Origin: Allobosea sp.
GTDB taxonomy: Bacteria > Pseudomonadota > Alphaproteobacteria > Rhizobiales > Beijerinckiaceae
Reading direction: 5' to 3'
Assembly (NCBI GenBank): GCA_024231975.1
Contig: JAAEQB010000077.1
Location: 1-58,610, forward strand
Length of the DNA: 58,610 bases
How positions within the stretch are numbered: position 1 is the first letter of the stretch; each line of letters opens with the position of its first letter. Below are positions 17,462-26,256 of the stretch, one piece after another. A program made the position numbers and the translations under genes. The notes under the pieces are model-generated. The model was given only the letters and a program-made list of their open reading frames with translations, had not been told where the DNA came from and ran no database searches.

Positions 17462-18163
17462 ATGCGCCCTGCCGCCACCCGATATGGGCGCTTGCCTCTA
17501 CGAATCCAGCTGTGGCCGCGGATTTGGGCGGTCATGCTGCTCGCTTCTATCAGCCTGGGTTCTTTTTTGATGAACAGCTCGACTCACGCCCAGACCAAGC
17601 CTCTCAAGCTGGTTGCGTTCGGCGACAGCCTGAGCGCCGGTTACAACCTGCCGGGGAGCGCCGCTTTTCCGACCGTGCTGGAGAAGCTGCTGCGCGACAA
17701 GGGAATTTCGGTCGAGATCGCCAATGCCGGCGTCTCCGGCGACACCTCGCAGGGCGGGCTGGAGCGGCTCGACTGGTCGGTGCCCGACGGCACCGATGGC
17801 GTCATCCTCGAGTTCGGTGCCAACGATGCCCTGCGCGGCGTCGATCCGGCGCTGACGGAAAAGTCGCTTGACGCGATCGTGACCGGGCTGAAGGCGCGCG
17901 GCATCCCCGTTCTGCTCGCCGGCATGTATGCGCCGCGCAGCAATGGCCCGGACTATGTCGCCCGCTTCGACGCGATCTATCCCAAGCTCGCCGAGAAACA
18001 TGGGCTCATCCTCTATCCCTTCTTTCTGGACGGGATCGCCGGGGACCGGGTATTGAACCAGCCCGACATGCTGCATCCGACGGCTGAAGGCGTGCGCGTC
18101 ATCGCGCAGCGCATCCTGCCGACGGTGGAGCGGTTCCTCGCCTCCCTGCGCCCGCGCTCCTGA
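17462..18163 (+). CDS. Arylesterase/lysophospholipase, SGNH hydrolase (TesA-like)
   Basis: A 233-residue periplasmic esterase. An N-terminal signal peptide (hydrophobic AVMLLASISLGSFLM, cleaved near THAQ) precedes the SGNH blocks: GDSLSAGY with nucleophile Ser56, NAGVSGDTS, the GANDALRG block, and DMLHPTAEG with Asp202 and His205. Enzymes of this group hydrolyse short acyl and aryl esters or lysophospholipids. ATG 17462 is chosen because it gives a normal signal peptide; an ATG at 17534 is possible but would shorten it. It is divergent from the YbbA-like ATPase gene. Confidence 0.9.
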   Translation: MRPAATRYGRLPLRIQLWPRIWAVMLLASISLGSFLMNSSTHAQTKPLKLVAFGDSLSAGYNLPGSAAFPTVLEKLLRDKGISVEIANAGVSGDTSQGGLERLDWSVPDGTDGVILEFGANDALRGVDPALTEKSLDAIVTGLKARGIPVLLAGMYAPRSNGPDYVARFDAIYPKLAEKHGLILYPFFLDGIAGDRVLNQPDMLHPTAEGVRVIAQRILPTVERFLASLRPRS

Positions 18164-18238
18164 GCAAGGGCGCATCCTGCCATCACCCTCGTCATGTGCG
18201 GCGCACTTCCGGTGCGTCCGCCATCGGAGCGTTTCGCC

Positions 18239-19294
18239 ATGGAATACCGTCGTCTCGGCCGCACCGACCTCAACGTCCCGGCGATCTGCCTGGGCACGAT
18301 GACCTTCGGCCAGCAGAATACCGAGGCCGAGGGCCATGCGCAGATGGACTATGCGCTCGACCAGGGCGTGAATTTTTTCGACACGGCCGAGCTCTATTCG
18401 ATTCCGCCGAAGCCGGAGACGCAAGGCGCGACCGAGACGATCATCGGAACTTGGTTCAAGGCACGCGGCAATCGCGACAAGGTGATCCTCGCCTCCAAGA
18501 TCGTCGGCCGCTCCAGCAATGACTGGTTCCGCGACGACAAGGGCCCGACCCGGGTCAATCGCAGGCAGGTCGAGGAGGCCGTCGACAAGAGCCTGAAGCG
18601 GCTGCAGACCGACTATATCGACCTCTACCAGATCCATTTCCCCGATCGGCCGATGCAATGGGGCTCGAACCCGACGCGCTTCAACCAGGCCGCGTTCACG
18701 AAAGCCGAGGACGAGACGCCGTTCGCCGAGCAGCTCGACGCCTTTGCGGCCATGGTCAAGGCCGGCAAGATCCGCCATCTCGGCCTCTCCAATGAGAGCG
18801 CCTGGGGCACGATGAGCTTCCTCGCCGCCGCGAAGGATGGCGATCGGCCCCGTGTCCGGTCGATCCAGAACGCCTACAACCTGCTGAACCGGACCTTCGA
18901 GACGGCGCTGGCCGAGATCGCCATGCGCGAGCAGGTCGGGCTGCTCGCCTATTCGCCGCTGGGCCAGGGCTACCTGTCCGGCAAATACCTCGACGGGGCC
19001 CGGCCAGCGGGGGCGCGCACGACTCTGTTCGACCGGGCTCAGCGCTACCAGACGGCGGGCTCGGAGCTGGCGATCAAGGCCTATATCGCGCTCGCCGAAG
19101 AGGCCGGGCTCGATCCCGTGCAGATGGCGCTGGCCTTCGTGACCTCGCGCTGCTTCGTCACCTCGAACATCATCGGGGCGACCAGCATGGAGCAGCTCAG
19201 GACGGCGGTCGGCTCCGCTTCGGTGACGATCTCACCGGAGCTGGAGGCGAAGATCGACGCGATCCATCAGCGGGTCGGCAATCCCTGTCCATGA
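18239..19294 (+). CDS. Aldo/keto reductase
   Basis: A 351-residue NADPH-dependent TIM-barrel oxidoreductase of the YajO/Tas (AKR11-12-like) type. MEYRRLGRTDLNVPAICLGT opens the barrel. The tetrad is visible as Asp in NFFDTAELY, its Tyr, Lys in VILASKIVG, and His in YQIHFPDRP. A C-terminal ATSMEQLRTAV segment fits the phosphate-binding loop. The start at 18239 is the family start; fifteen in-frame codons before it are not conserved. The substrate is unknown. It sits alone after the esterase. Confidence 0.92.
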   Translation: MEYRRLGRTDLNVPAICLGTMTFGQQNTEAEGHAQMDYALDQGVNFFDTAELYSIPPKPETQGATETIIGTWFKARGNRDKVILASKIVGRSSNDWFRDDKGPTRVNRRQVEEAVDKSLKRLQTDYIDLYQIHFPDRPMQWGSNPTRFNQAAFTKAEDETPFAEQLDAFAAMVKAGKIRHLGLSNESAWGTMSFLAAAKDGDRPRVRSIQNAYNLLNRTFETALAEIAMREQVGLLAYSPLGQGYLSGKYLDGARPAGARTTLFDRAQRYQTAGSELAIKAYIALAEEAGLDPVQMALAFVTSRCFVTSNIIGATSMEQLRTAVGSASVTISPELEAKIDAIHQRVGNPCP

Positions 19295-19382
19295 CGGGAA
19301 AGCAGAGCCGGCTTGTGAACAGCAGCTGACGGTGCGAGGCTGCCGTCTCGCCAGAGTCACAAATGCTTGGCACTGATTCGTC

Positions 19383-19961
19383 ATGCCTAGGCTGTTCACC
19401 GCGCTAGAGATTCCCACCGAGGTCGCCTCGGCCCTGACGCTGCATCGCGGCGGACTGGTCGGTGCCCGCTGGATCGAGGCCGCCGACTATCACATCACCT
19501 TGCGCTTCCTGGGGGATGTCGACAGGCGCATGGCCCATGACGTCGACAGCTTCCTCAACGATCTCGGTGGCGAGCCGCTGACGATCACGCTCGACCAGCT
19601 CGGCAGCTTCGGTGGTGACCGGCCGCGCGCGGTCTTCGCCCGCGTCCAGCCCTCGCCGAAGCTGAACGAGTTGCAGGCCGAGCTGGAGCGATTGATGCGG
19701 CGGCTCGGATTGCCGGCCGAATCACGCAAGTTCACGCCGCATGTGACGCTGGCGCGCTTGCGCGACACCTCGCCGGTCGACGTCGCGCATTACCTCGCCC
19801 TGCATCCGATCGTGCGGCCGATCAGCTTCACGGCGCGGCGCCTGGCGCTGATGTCGTCGCGTGATTCGATCGGCGGCGGCCCCTATGTGCTGGAGGCGGC
19901 CTATCCGCTCGGCCTGTCCTATCCGAATCGCCCGAGCGGCGCGATGTCGCAGCGGAGGTAG
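19383..19961 (+). CDS. thpR: RNA 2',3'-cyclic phosphodiesterase (ThpR/LigT)
   Basis: A 192-residue member of the 2H phosphoesterase family, which opens 2',3'-cyclic phosphates on RNA ends. Both catalytic HxT motifs are present, YHITLRFLGD near residue 38 and PHVTLARLRD near residue 120, and MPRLFTALEIP opens the protein as in homologues. It is followed after two bases by the pterin dehydratase gene, so the two are likely co-transcribed although no functional link is known. Confidence 0.92.
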   Translation: MPRLFTALEIPTEVASALTLHRGGLVGARWIEAADYHITLRFLGDVDRRMAHDVDSFLNDLGGEPLTITLDQLGSFGGDRPRAVFARVQPSPKLNELQAELERLMRRLGLPAESRKFTPHVTLARLRDTSPVDVAHYLALHPIVRPISFTARRLALMSSRDSIGGGPYVLEAAYPLGLSYPNRPSGAMSQRR

Positions 19962-19963
19962 GA

Positions 19964-20266
19964 ATGGGACATGATCGCCCAAAGCGCCTGAGCCCGGAGG
20001 CCCGCAAGGAGGCGCTGTCGGTTCTGACCGGCTGGACGCTGGTCGAAGGCCGCGAGGCGATGAGCAAGCGCTTCGTCTTCCGCGATTTCAACGAGGCCTT
20101 CGGCTGGATGAGCCGGGTGGCGCTGCTGGCGGAGAAGCTCGACCATCACCCGGAATGGTCGAACATCTACAAGACCGTCCAGGTTACTTTGTCGACGCAT
20201 GATGCCGGCGGCCTGACCGAGCTCGACGTCAGGCTGGCGCGCGCCATGGATGCGATGGCCAGCTAG
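19964..20266 (+). CDS. phhB: 4a-hydroxytetrahydrobiopterin dehydratase (pterin carbinolamine dehydratase)
   Basis: A 100-residue enzyme that recycles the pterin cofactor of aromatic amino-acid hydroxylases. The hallmark EKLDHHPEWSNIYKTVQVTL carries the paired histidines, with a third His in THDAGG and Asp in LTELDVRLA. Length and motif spacing fit the PCD family. It starts two bases after thpR. Its stop overlaps the stop of the convergent GNAT gene by four bases. No phenylalanine hydroxylase is in the window, so the partner must lie elsewhere, or the protein has another role, as in many bacteria. Confidence 0.93.
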   Translation: MGHDRPKRLSPEARKEALSVLTGWTLVEGREAMSKRFVFRDFNEAFGWMSRVALLAEKLDHHPEWSNIYKTVQVTLSTHDAGGLTELDVRLARAMDAMAS

Positions 20267-21447
20267 CCGGGGGTGGCGAGCCGCCGCACCCAGCTGGCCG
20301 GCAGGCGCTTGGCGATCGCCTTCAGCGTCGGCCGCAGCCGCGGCAAGGCGAGATCGCAGGCGAGCTGCCCGCGCCAGCTCAACGGTACCGTGAAATCGCG
20401 CACCGGCACGGCGCCATCGGCATGCTCGCGCTTGTAGGGGTCCGCCGGCGCCAGCAGATCGAAGATCGAGTTGCCGCGCGCCCTGGCGCTGGCGAAGGCG
20501 TGGTGGATCAGCACCCGGCCGAGGCCCTCGCGCTCGAAAGCGGGATCGCTGGCTATGACATGGCCGAAGCTGCGGCCTTTGCAGTCGAAGGACAGATCGA
20601 TCCCGACCGGGCGGCCGCTGCAGGTCACGGCCGAGAGGCGCAGGCCCGTCTCATCATCCGGATCGGCCGCAAGCGCTGCGAAGAAGCGCGCGAAGCGCGG
20701 ATCCGCGACGGCTGGCGCGAGCACCCCGTGCTGGGCGAGCGCCTCGCGTTTCATGGCGACGGCTCGCTCGGCGAGAGCACGCGCTTCCTCGCCCGGTGCG
20801 ATGCTGGTGAAGGCGATCTCGCCACGCTCGGCGAGCCGGCGCAGACGTCGTCGGTAGCCGGAGCGGTCTCGTGGAGGGTAAGCGTGGCTCGGCCCGTCCG
20901 GCGCCACGCGCAAGGCGAGGTCGGCGAAGGGGGCCTCCTGGCTCACCACCGGGGCAGTCAGGCTGAGCCTGTTGCAGTGGCCGAGCGCGCCGTCGGCGCG
21001 GACCAGGCGCAATTCGACAAGGTCGACGCCGTGCCGGCGCAACACTTCCCAGCCGCGTTCGAGCCAGTGCTCGCGGCGCGGACCGGGCTCGACGAGGACA
21101 TCGCCGAACTGCGCCACGGGCGCGCCCATCAGGCGCACCAGCTCGAGACCGAGGCGGCGGCGGCGTTCCAGCGGCCAGAGCATGACCAGGCGACCGGCTT
21201 CGCGCCCAACGACAAGGCAAAGACGACCGCTGGCAGGGAGATAGTGGTCATACCAGTGCCGTAGGAAGGCGTGGCTCTGGAAGAGCTGCTGCGGCAGGCC
21301 GGCGCGAGCGAAAAGCGCGTCCCATTCCGGTTTGAGGGCGAGGAAGGCATCGCGGCCGCTGAGGATCTCGACGGAGAAGCCTGCCGCCACCTCGCCGCCA
21401 GGCAAGGGCGATCCGTCCGCGTCCCGACGCATGGGTTTGGCGGGCAT
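20263..21447 (-). CDS. GNAT-family N-acetyltransferase, FemAB/CelD-like
   Basis: A 394-residue soluble protein with the two-lobed layout of the Acetyltransf_6 (BioF2-like/CelD) group. The N-terminal lobe has WDALFARAGLPQQLFQSHAF and HWYDHYL. The C-terminal lobe has RSGYRRRLRRLAERGEI and a GNAT-type FGHVIASDPAFEREGLGRVL. Relatives are linked to exopolysaccharide or cell-wall modification; the substrate is unknown. ATG 21447 overlaps closely with the end of the upstream DUF6875-like gene (stop 21450), so the two are translationally coupled. Confidence 0.8.
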   Translation of the reverse strand: MPAKPMRRDADGSPLPGGEVAAGFSVEILSGRDAFLALKPEWDALFARAGLPQQLFQSHAFLRHWYDHYLPASGRLCLVVGREAGRLVMLWPLERRRRLGLELVRLMGAPVAQFGDVLVEPGPRREHWLERGWEVLRRHGVDLVELRLVRADGALGHCNRLSLTAPVVSQEAPFADLALRVAPDGPSHAYPPRDRSGYRRRLRRLAERGEIAFTSIAPGEEARALAERAVAMKREALAQHGVLAPAVADPRFARFFAALAADPDDETGLRLSAVTCSGRPVGIDLSFDCKGRSFGHVIASDPAFEREGLGRVLIHHAFASARARGNSIFDLLAPADPYKREHADGAVPVRDFTVPLSWRGQLACDLALPRLRPTLKAIAKRLPASWVRRLATPG

Positions 21448-21449
21448 GC

Positions 21450-22103
21450 TCAACCCTGACCGCGGATATGGTCGATCAGGCGCATGGCCCCGGCGAGACG
21501 GAACTTTGCGAGATAGGGCGCGAGCAGAAGCGGATGCCGGGCGGCGAAGGGCGCATCATGCTCGACCATGTGACGAATGGCGAGGACGGGGAGCGGTGCC
21601 CGCAACGGCCGGAAATCGCGGTTCCACAAGCCGGGCGCATCGGAGGCCTCATACATCAGCCCGATCATCCGGCCCCTTGAGAGGGAGTAGAATTTGTGGC
21701 GCTTCTGGACGCGCTGCAGCATGGCGACGCCGCGCTCATCGCCGCAATTCGGGAAGCCGATGATGACGGTGCGGAAATGCACCATGCCAGGCTTGCAGGG
21801 GATGGCGTCGAGCGCGCCGAAGCTGGCGCGGATCAGGGCGAAGGCGCGCTCCTCCTCATCGGGGCCGGCGGTGCAGATGGCGAGCCGTGCCGTATCGATG
21901 CGGGCAGCCTGGCGGGTGAAGGGGCAGACGGCGCCGGTGCGGCCGAGATCGGGATGCTCGCGCATCAGATAGCTCTCGACCCAGCCCAGCAATGTGGCGA
22001 GCGCGGCATTTTCCCCGGCGTCAGCAGCGATATCGGCACGCGCCTGTGCGAAGGTCAGCAGCGCATCGCGCGCTTCCGCCGTTCTCGCCACCTTGTCCAG
22101 CAT
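21450..22103 (-). CDS. Uncharacterised protein, DUF6875-like
   Basis: A 217-residue soluble protein I do not recognise with certainty. It contains GAVCPFTRQAARID, then MVHFRTVIIGFPN, RGRMIGLMYEASDAPGLWN, and PVLAIRHMVEHDAPFAARH. The order CPF..., FP..., then AIR.M...D.PF fits a DUF6875-type family, often seen beside biosynthetic genes in other bacteria. The start is uncertain: ATG 22103 was chosen, while a TTG at 22127 would add eight residues. It is immediately upstream of, and almost overlapping, the GNAT gene, which suggests a shared job. Confidence 0.6.
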   Translation of the reverse strand: MLDKVARTAEARDALLTFAQARADIAADAGENAALATLLGWVESYLMREHPDLGRTGAVCPFTRQAARIDTARLAICTAGPDEEERAFALIRASFGALDAIPCKPGMVHFRTVIIGFPNCGDERGVAMLQRVQKRHKFYSLSRGRMIGLMYEASDAPGLWNRDFRPLRAPLPVLAIRHMVEHDAPFAARHPLLLAPYLAKFRLAGAMRLIDHIRGQG

Positions 22104-22197
22104 GAGAAACCCCGTGGGCCAGTGCAACCGGGGATAGCAGCTGCGCCTTAGGGAATGGTTGACGAGGTCTTGTCGCAGATAGGGGCGGCGTTAGGGT

Positions 22198-22941
22198 TTA
22201 GGAAAGCTTGTCGCTCTCGGACCAGCCGCAGGCCACGAGAGCTGTCCGCATATGCGGTGGTGGCGGCGCCGAAACCGTCACCGGCTCGCGCTTTGGATTG
22301 AGCGGAATCGCGATGCTCTGTGCGTGAAGATGCAGGCCCGGGCCGGTATCGCGTGGCGCCGAGCCGTAGATTTCATCGCCCCGGATCGGCCCGAAACTGG
22401 CAGCGCAATGCACGCGCAACTGGTGCGTGCGGCCGGTCAGCGGCTCGAGCGCCAGCCAGGCAAGCTGGATCCCATCGAGCCGGCCGCGGCCGCGCACGCG
22501 GTAGCGTGTCTGCGAAGGCAGGCCCTGCGGGTCAGGTTTCATCCACCAGCCGCGCTCGGGCGAGCGCTTCGCCAGGGCCAAGTCGATCAATCCTGCGTCC
22601 TCGGCAGGGTTGCCTTCGACGACCGCCCAGTAGGTTTTCTCGATGCGGCCATCGCGAAAGAGCTGGTTGAGCTGGGCCATGGCGCGCGGGTGCCGGCCGA
22701 GCACGAGGCAGCCGGAGGTGTCCTTGTCGAGCCGGTGCGCGGCTTCCGGCCGGCGCGGCAGGCCGAAGCGCAGGGCATCGAGATGATCGGTCAGCACCGG
22801 GATGATGCGGCCTTTCGCCGCCGGGCCGCGATGCACCGGAAGTCCCGCCGGCTTGTCGATGACGAGCATCATCGCGTCGCGATGCAGCAACGCGAAGGGC
22901 AGGTCGTCCTGCGAAAAGGCTGGTCGCTCGGGGCTCGTCAT
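22198..22941 (-). CDS. RluA-family pseudouridine synthase
   Basis: A 247-residue enzyme that isomerises uridine in rRNA or tRNA. The catalytic motif HRLDKDTSGCLVLG carries Asp72. LLVIDKPAGLPVHRG-type residues lie near 26-39, and the C-terminal LEPLTGRTHQLRVHCA with IRGDEIYG is typical. There is no S4 domain, which points to a single-domain RluA/TruC-type enzyme. The exact target uridine cannot be read from the sequence. It is divergent from ftsY, with a 71-base gap. Confidence 0.92.
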   Translation of the reverse strand: MTSPERPAFSQDDLPFALLHRDAMMLVIDKPAGLPVHRGPAAKGRIIPVLTDHLDALRFGLPRRPEAAHRLDKDTSGCLVLGRHPRAMAQLNQLFRDGRIEKTYWAVVEGNPAEDAGLIDLALAKRSPERGWWMKPDPQGLPSQTRYRVRGRGRLDGIQLAWLALEPLTGRTHQLRVHCAASFGPIRGDEIYGSAPRDTGPGLHLHAQSIAIPLNPKREPVTVSAPPPPHMRTALVACGWSESDKLS

Positions 22942-23012
22942 GGCATTGCGCTAAACATGACCGCAGGGCGGTGCAACCCCATACGTTGCCGCTTGCAGCG
23001 GCAGGACGAGTG

Positions 23013-24194
23013 ATGAGCGAGACCGAACCGAAGAAACGCGGCTTCTTCTCGAAGCTGTTCGGACTGGACCAGCCGGAGCCGCCACGGCCGCCGGAACCGG
23101 CGCCCGCTCCCCTGCCCGAGCCGCCGAGCGAGCCCGTCGCCGAGATCGTGCGGGAGCCCGAGCCGGAGGCACCCGTTGCGCCCGAGATCCTGCTTGGCGA
23201 GGCAGCGCCGCTGCCGGTCGTACCCCCGGAGCTGCAACCGCAAACGCAGCCCGAACCCGTCCAGCCCAAGCGCAGCTGGTGGCGCCGCCTGCGCGATGGC
23301 CTGTCGCGGACCTCCTCGGCCCTGACGGCCGGGATCGGCGACCTCTTCACCAAGCGCAAGCTCGACGCCGGGACGCTGGAGGATCTGGAGGACATCCTGA
23401 TCCAGGCCGATCTCGGCCTGGCGACCTCGGCCCGCATCGCCAAGGCGGTCGGCGAGGGCCGCTATGACAAACAGATCGAGCCGGAAGAGGTCAAGGCGAT
23501 CCTGGCGCGCGAGGTCGAGGCGATCCTGACCCCGGTCGCCACGCCGCTCGCGATCGACGCCACGAAAAAACCGTTCGTGATCCTGATGGTCGGCGTCAAT
23601 GGCTCGGGCAAGACGACGACGATCGGCAAGCTCGCGGCCAAGTTCCGGGCCGAGGGCAAGTCGGTGATGCTGGCAGCGGGCGACACTTTCCGCGCCGCGG
23701 CGATCGAGCAGCTCAAGGTCTGGGGCGAACGGACCGGCGCCGAAGTCGTGTCTGGTCAGCAGGGTGCCGATGCGGCTGGGCTCGCCTTCGAGGCGCTGCA
23801 GAAGGCGAAGGCCGAAGGCACCGACGTGCTGCTGATCGACACGGCCGGGCGGCTGCAGAACAAGACGGGGCTGATGGACGAACTGGCCAAGGTGGTGCGG
23901 GTGATCCGCAAGCTGGATCCGCAGACGCCGCATGCGGCGCTGCTGGTGCTCGACGCCACCGTCGGCCAGAACGCGGTCAGTCAGGTCGAGGCCTTCCGCG
24001 AGACCGCCGGGGTCACCGGACTGGTGATGACCAAGCTCGACGGCACGGCCCGTGGCGGCATCCTCGTCGCGCTGGCGGCACAGTTCGGCCTGCCCGTGCA
24101 TTTCATCGGCGTCGGCGAAAGCGTCGACGACCTCGAACCATTCTCGGCGCGTGATTTCGCCCGCGCCGTGGCAGGCCTGGGAGAAGCGGCATGA
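23013..24194 (+). CDS. ftsY: Signal recognition particle receptor FtsY
   Basis: GTPase that docks SRP-ribosome complexes at the membrane. The 393 residues comprise a Pro/Glu-rich acidic A region (15-85), an N domain from about 86, and the G domain. G1 is GVNGSGKT (194-201), followed by GDTFRAAAIEQL, DTAGRLQ, TKLDGTARGG and the closing GVGESVDDLEPF. The start at 23013 follows GGACGAG and gives a normal FtsY N-terminus (MSETEPKKRGFFSKLFG). The last four bases overlap yciB (ATGA), so the two are coupled. Confidence 0.96.
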   Translation: MSETEPKKRGFFSKLFGLDQPEPPRPPEPAPAPLPEPPSEPVAEIVREPEPEAPVAPEILLGEAAPLPVVPPELQPQTQPEPVQPKRSWWRRLRDGLSRTSSALTAGIGDLFTKRKLDAGTLEDLEDILIQADLGLATSARIAKAVGEGRYDKQIEPEEVKAILAREVEAILTPVATPLAIDATKKPFVILMVGVNGSGKTTTIGKLAAKFRAEGKSVMLAAGDTFRAAAIEQLKVWGERTGAEVVSGQQGADAAGLAFEALQKAKAEGTDVLLIDTAGRLQNKTGLMDELAKVVRVIRKLDPQTPHAALLVLDATVGQNAVSQVEAFRETAGVTGLVMTKLDGTARGGILVALAAQFGLPVHFIGVGESVDDLEPFSARDFARAVAGLGEAA

Positions 24195-24814
24195 GCGAGA
24201 CGGCGGCGAGCCCGAACGGGGCGAAACCGATCAATCCGCTGCTCAAGCTCGCGCTCGAATTCGGGCCGCTGGCGATCTTCTTCTTCGTCAATTCCTATGG
24301 CGATCGCTGGTTCGGCGTCGCCGAGGACCGGCGCATCTTCGTCGCCACCGGCGTCTTCATCGCGGCCTCGCTGATCGCGCTGGCGCTGTCGAAGATCGTG
24401 ATGAACCATCTGCCGCGCATGGCGATCGTCAACGCCGTGGTGGTGACGGTGTTCGGCGGGCTGACGCTGGCGCTCGACGACGCCTTCTTCATCAAGGTCA
24501 AGCCGACGATCGTGAACACGCTGTTCGGCTGCATCCTGCTCGGTGGGCTCTATTTCGGCCGCTCGCTGCTGGCGCTGGTGCTCGACAGCGTGCTGCAGCT
24601 CGACGAGGAAGGCTGGCGCAGGCTGACCCTACGCTGGGGTCTGTTCTTCTTCGTGCTGGCGGCGCTGAACGAGGTGGTCTGGCGCACGCAGACCCAGGAT
24701 TTCTGGGTGGCCTTCAAGGTCTGGGGCGTGATGCCGCTGACCATGATCTTCGCCCTCGCCCAGACGCCGCTGATCCTGAAGCATGAGATCAAGCGCGACG
24801 GGGCGGCCGAGTAG
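24191..24814 (+). CDS. yciB: Inner membrane septation protein YciB (IspZ)
   Basis: A 207-residue polytopic membrane protein of the intracellular septation A family, linked to envelope integrity and cell length. NPLLKLALEFGPLAIFFFVN is the conserved first helix. It is followed by about four more helices and the typical NEVVWRTQTQDFWVAFKVWG segment near residue 158. It starts inside the ftsY stop (ATGA). ftsY-ispZ adjacency is common in Hyphomicrobiales. It converges on an SDR gene across a hairpin region. Confidence 0.93.
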   Translation: MSETAASPNGAKPINPLLKLALEFGPLAIFFFVNSYGDRWFGVAEDRRIFVATGVFIAASLIALALSKIVMNHLPRMAIVNAVVVTVFGGLTLALDDAFFIKVKPTIVNTLFGCILLGGLYFGRSLLALVLDSVLQLDEEGWRRLTLRWGLFFFVLAALNEVVWRTQTQDFWVAFKVWGVMPLTMIFALAQTPLILKHEIKRDGAAE

Positions 24815-24860
24815 AGCTTCCGCGCTGTCGATCTCGCGATGAAGGGGCGCCCGGTCGTGG

Positions 24861-24892
24861 GTTCCGGGTTCGCCGCTATGCGGCGCCCCGGA
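24861..24892. repeat. Intergenic hairpin between convergent yciB and SDR genes
   Basis: An imperfect stem formed by TTCCGGG (24861-24867) and CCCGGAA (24886-24892), enclosing GCCGC/GCGGC. There is no T-run, so it is a weak terminator at best. It resembles intergenic repeats of the form GGGTTCGCCGC...CCCCGGAATGACA common in alphaproteobacterial genomes, but no second copy is seen in this window. Confidence 0.5.
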
Positions 24893-24912
24893 ATGACAAG
24901 CGGGGAGCGGCC

Positions 24913-25698
24913 CTATTTCGGTGCCAGCCGGATGGCGCCGTCCAGGCGGATGGCCGTGCCGTTCAGCATGTCGTTCTCGACGATGCTCTTGACCAGAGCG
25001 GCATATTCCGAGGCCCGGCCGAGGCGCGAGGGATGCGGCACCGAGACGGCGAGCGAGGCGCGGGCCTCGTCGGGCAGTCCGGCGAACATCGGCGTCTCGA
25101 ACAGGCCGGGCATGATCGTAACGATGCGGATGCCGACCCCGGCGAGATCGCGCGCGATCGGCAGCGTCAGGCCGACGACGCCGGCCTTGGAGGCGGCATA
25201 GGCGGCCTGGCCGATCTGGCCGTCCTCGGCCGCGACCGAGGCCGTGCAGACGAAGACGCCGCGGCTGCCATCCTCGGTGATCGGATCGAGCGCGGCGAGC
25301 GCCACCGCCGATTTGGCGATCAGGCGGAAGGTGCCGGTCAGGTTGATCGCGACCGCCTTCTCGAAGGTGGCGAGGTCATGGGCGACGAGCTCGCCGGTGT
25401 CGCGTTTCTTCGAGACGACGCGGCGGCCCGGCGCGATGCCGGCGCAATTGACGACGATGCGGGCGACGCCGTGGGCGGCGCGCGCCTTCGTCAGGGCGGC
25501 ATCGACCGATTCTTCGCTGGTGACGTCGCAGGGGCAGAACAGCCCGCCGATCTCCTTGGCGATGACTTCGCCGCGCTCGGCGTTGAGGTCGAACAGGGCG
25601 ACCTTGACGCCATGGCTGGCGAGCATGCGGGCCGTGCCCTCGCCGAGGCCGGAAGCGCCGCCGGTGACGATGGCGGCGATGGAGGAGTCGAGCTTCAT
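24913..25698 (-). CDS. Short-chain dehydrogenase, 3-hydroxyacyl-CoA dehydrogenase type
   Basis: A 261-residue NAD(P)-binding oxidoreductase. The cofactor loop is VTGGASGLGEGTA (about residues 11-23), NCAGIAPG follows, and the catalytic Ser, Tyr and Lys are in CTASVAAEDGQIGQAAYAAS and the following Lys. The GLGEGTAR pattern, the short CDVTSEESV part, and the PGLFETPMFAGLPD loop resemble the type 10 17-beta-HSD/3-hydroxy-2-methylbutyryl-CoA dehydrogenase group. ATG 25698 gives the normal SDR N-terminus. Exact substrate unproven. Confidence 0.85.
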   Translation of the reverse strand: MKLDSSIAAIVTGGASGLGEGTARMLASHGVKVALFDLNAERGEVIAKEIGGLFCPCDVTSEESVDAALTKARAAHGVARIVVNCAGIAPGRRVVSKKRDTGELVAHDLATFEKAVAINLTGTFRLIAKSAVALAALDPITEDGSRGVFVCTASVAAEDGQIGQAAYAASKAGVVGLTLPIARDLAGVGIRIVTIMPGLFETPMFAGLPDEARASLAVSVPHPSRLGRASEYAALVKSIVENDMLNGTAIRLDGAIRLAPK

Positions 25699-25871
25699 GG
25701 CGTCCCTCGCGTCTTTTGACATTGCTGCAAGGGGTTTAGAGGCGCGATGCTCGCCGTCCAAGGGGGGATGCGCGTGCGATTCTGAGTCGATCCCTTGTGC
25801 AGCCCTTCATGCAGGGCCACATTTTTGCGTCGACGGCGGGCTAAAGATTCAGCTCGCTTAGGGAGAGAGGA

Positions 25872-26252
25872 ATGAGCGACAGCTTCGGCTTCGGACAGCG
25901 TTTCACGCCGGATGAGATGGCGGCGATCCGCAAGAGCCTGCGCGACGAGGCACGTTTCGGCTCCGAGTTCCTCGGCCGGCTGAAGCGGGTGGCGAAGCGC
26001 ATCCCCTTCGCCGAGGATCTGCTCGCAGCCTGGGTCTGCACGCGCGATCCCGCGACGCCGCGGCGCGTCAAGCTGACGCTGCTGGCGGCGCTCGGCTATT
26101 TCGTGCTGCCGCTCGACGCGATCCCCGACGTGATGCCGCTGCTCGGCTTCACCGACGATGCTGCGGTGATCGCCGCGGCGCTCGCCGCCGTTGCCGGCTC
26201 GATCACGCCGCAGCATCGCCGGAAGGCCAAGGAGATGCTGACCGATCTGTGA
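25872..26252 (+). CDS. YkvA/DUF1232 family protein
   Basis: A 126-residue protein with the DUF1232 core RVKLTLLAALGYFVLPLDAI followed by PDVMPLLGFTDDAAVIAAAL, a pattern of two short hydrophobic stretches joined by the conserved PxDxIPD turn. It is probably membrane-associated. Function unknown. It has a good start (GGAGAGAGGA directly before ATG). Four bases separate its stop from the convergent oxidoreductase gene. Confidence 0.88.
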   Translation: MSDSFGFGQRFTPDEMAAIRKSLRDEARFGSEFLGRLKRVAKRIPFAEDLLAAWVCTRDPATPRRVKLTLLAALGYFVLPLDAIPDVMPLLGFTDDAAVIAAALAAVAGSITPQHRRKAKEMLTDL

Positions 26253-26256
26253 TCGG

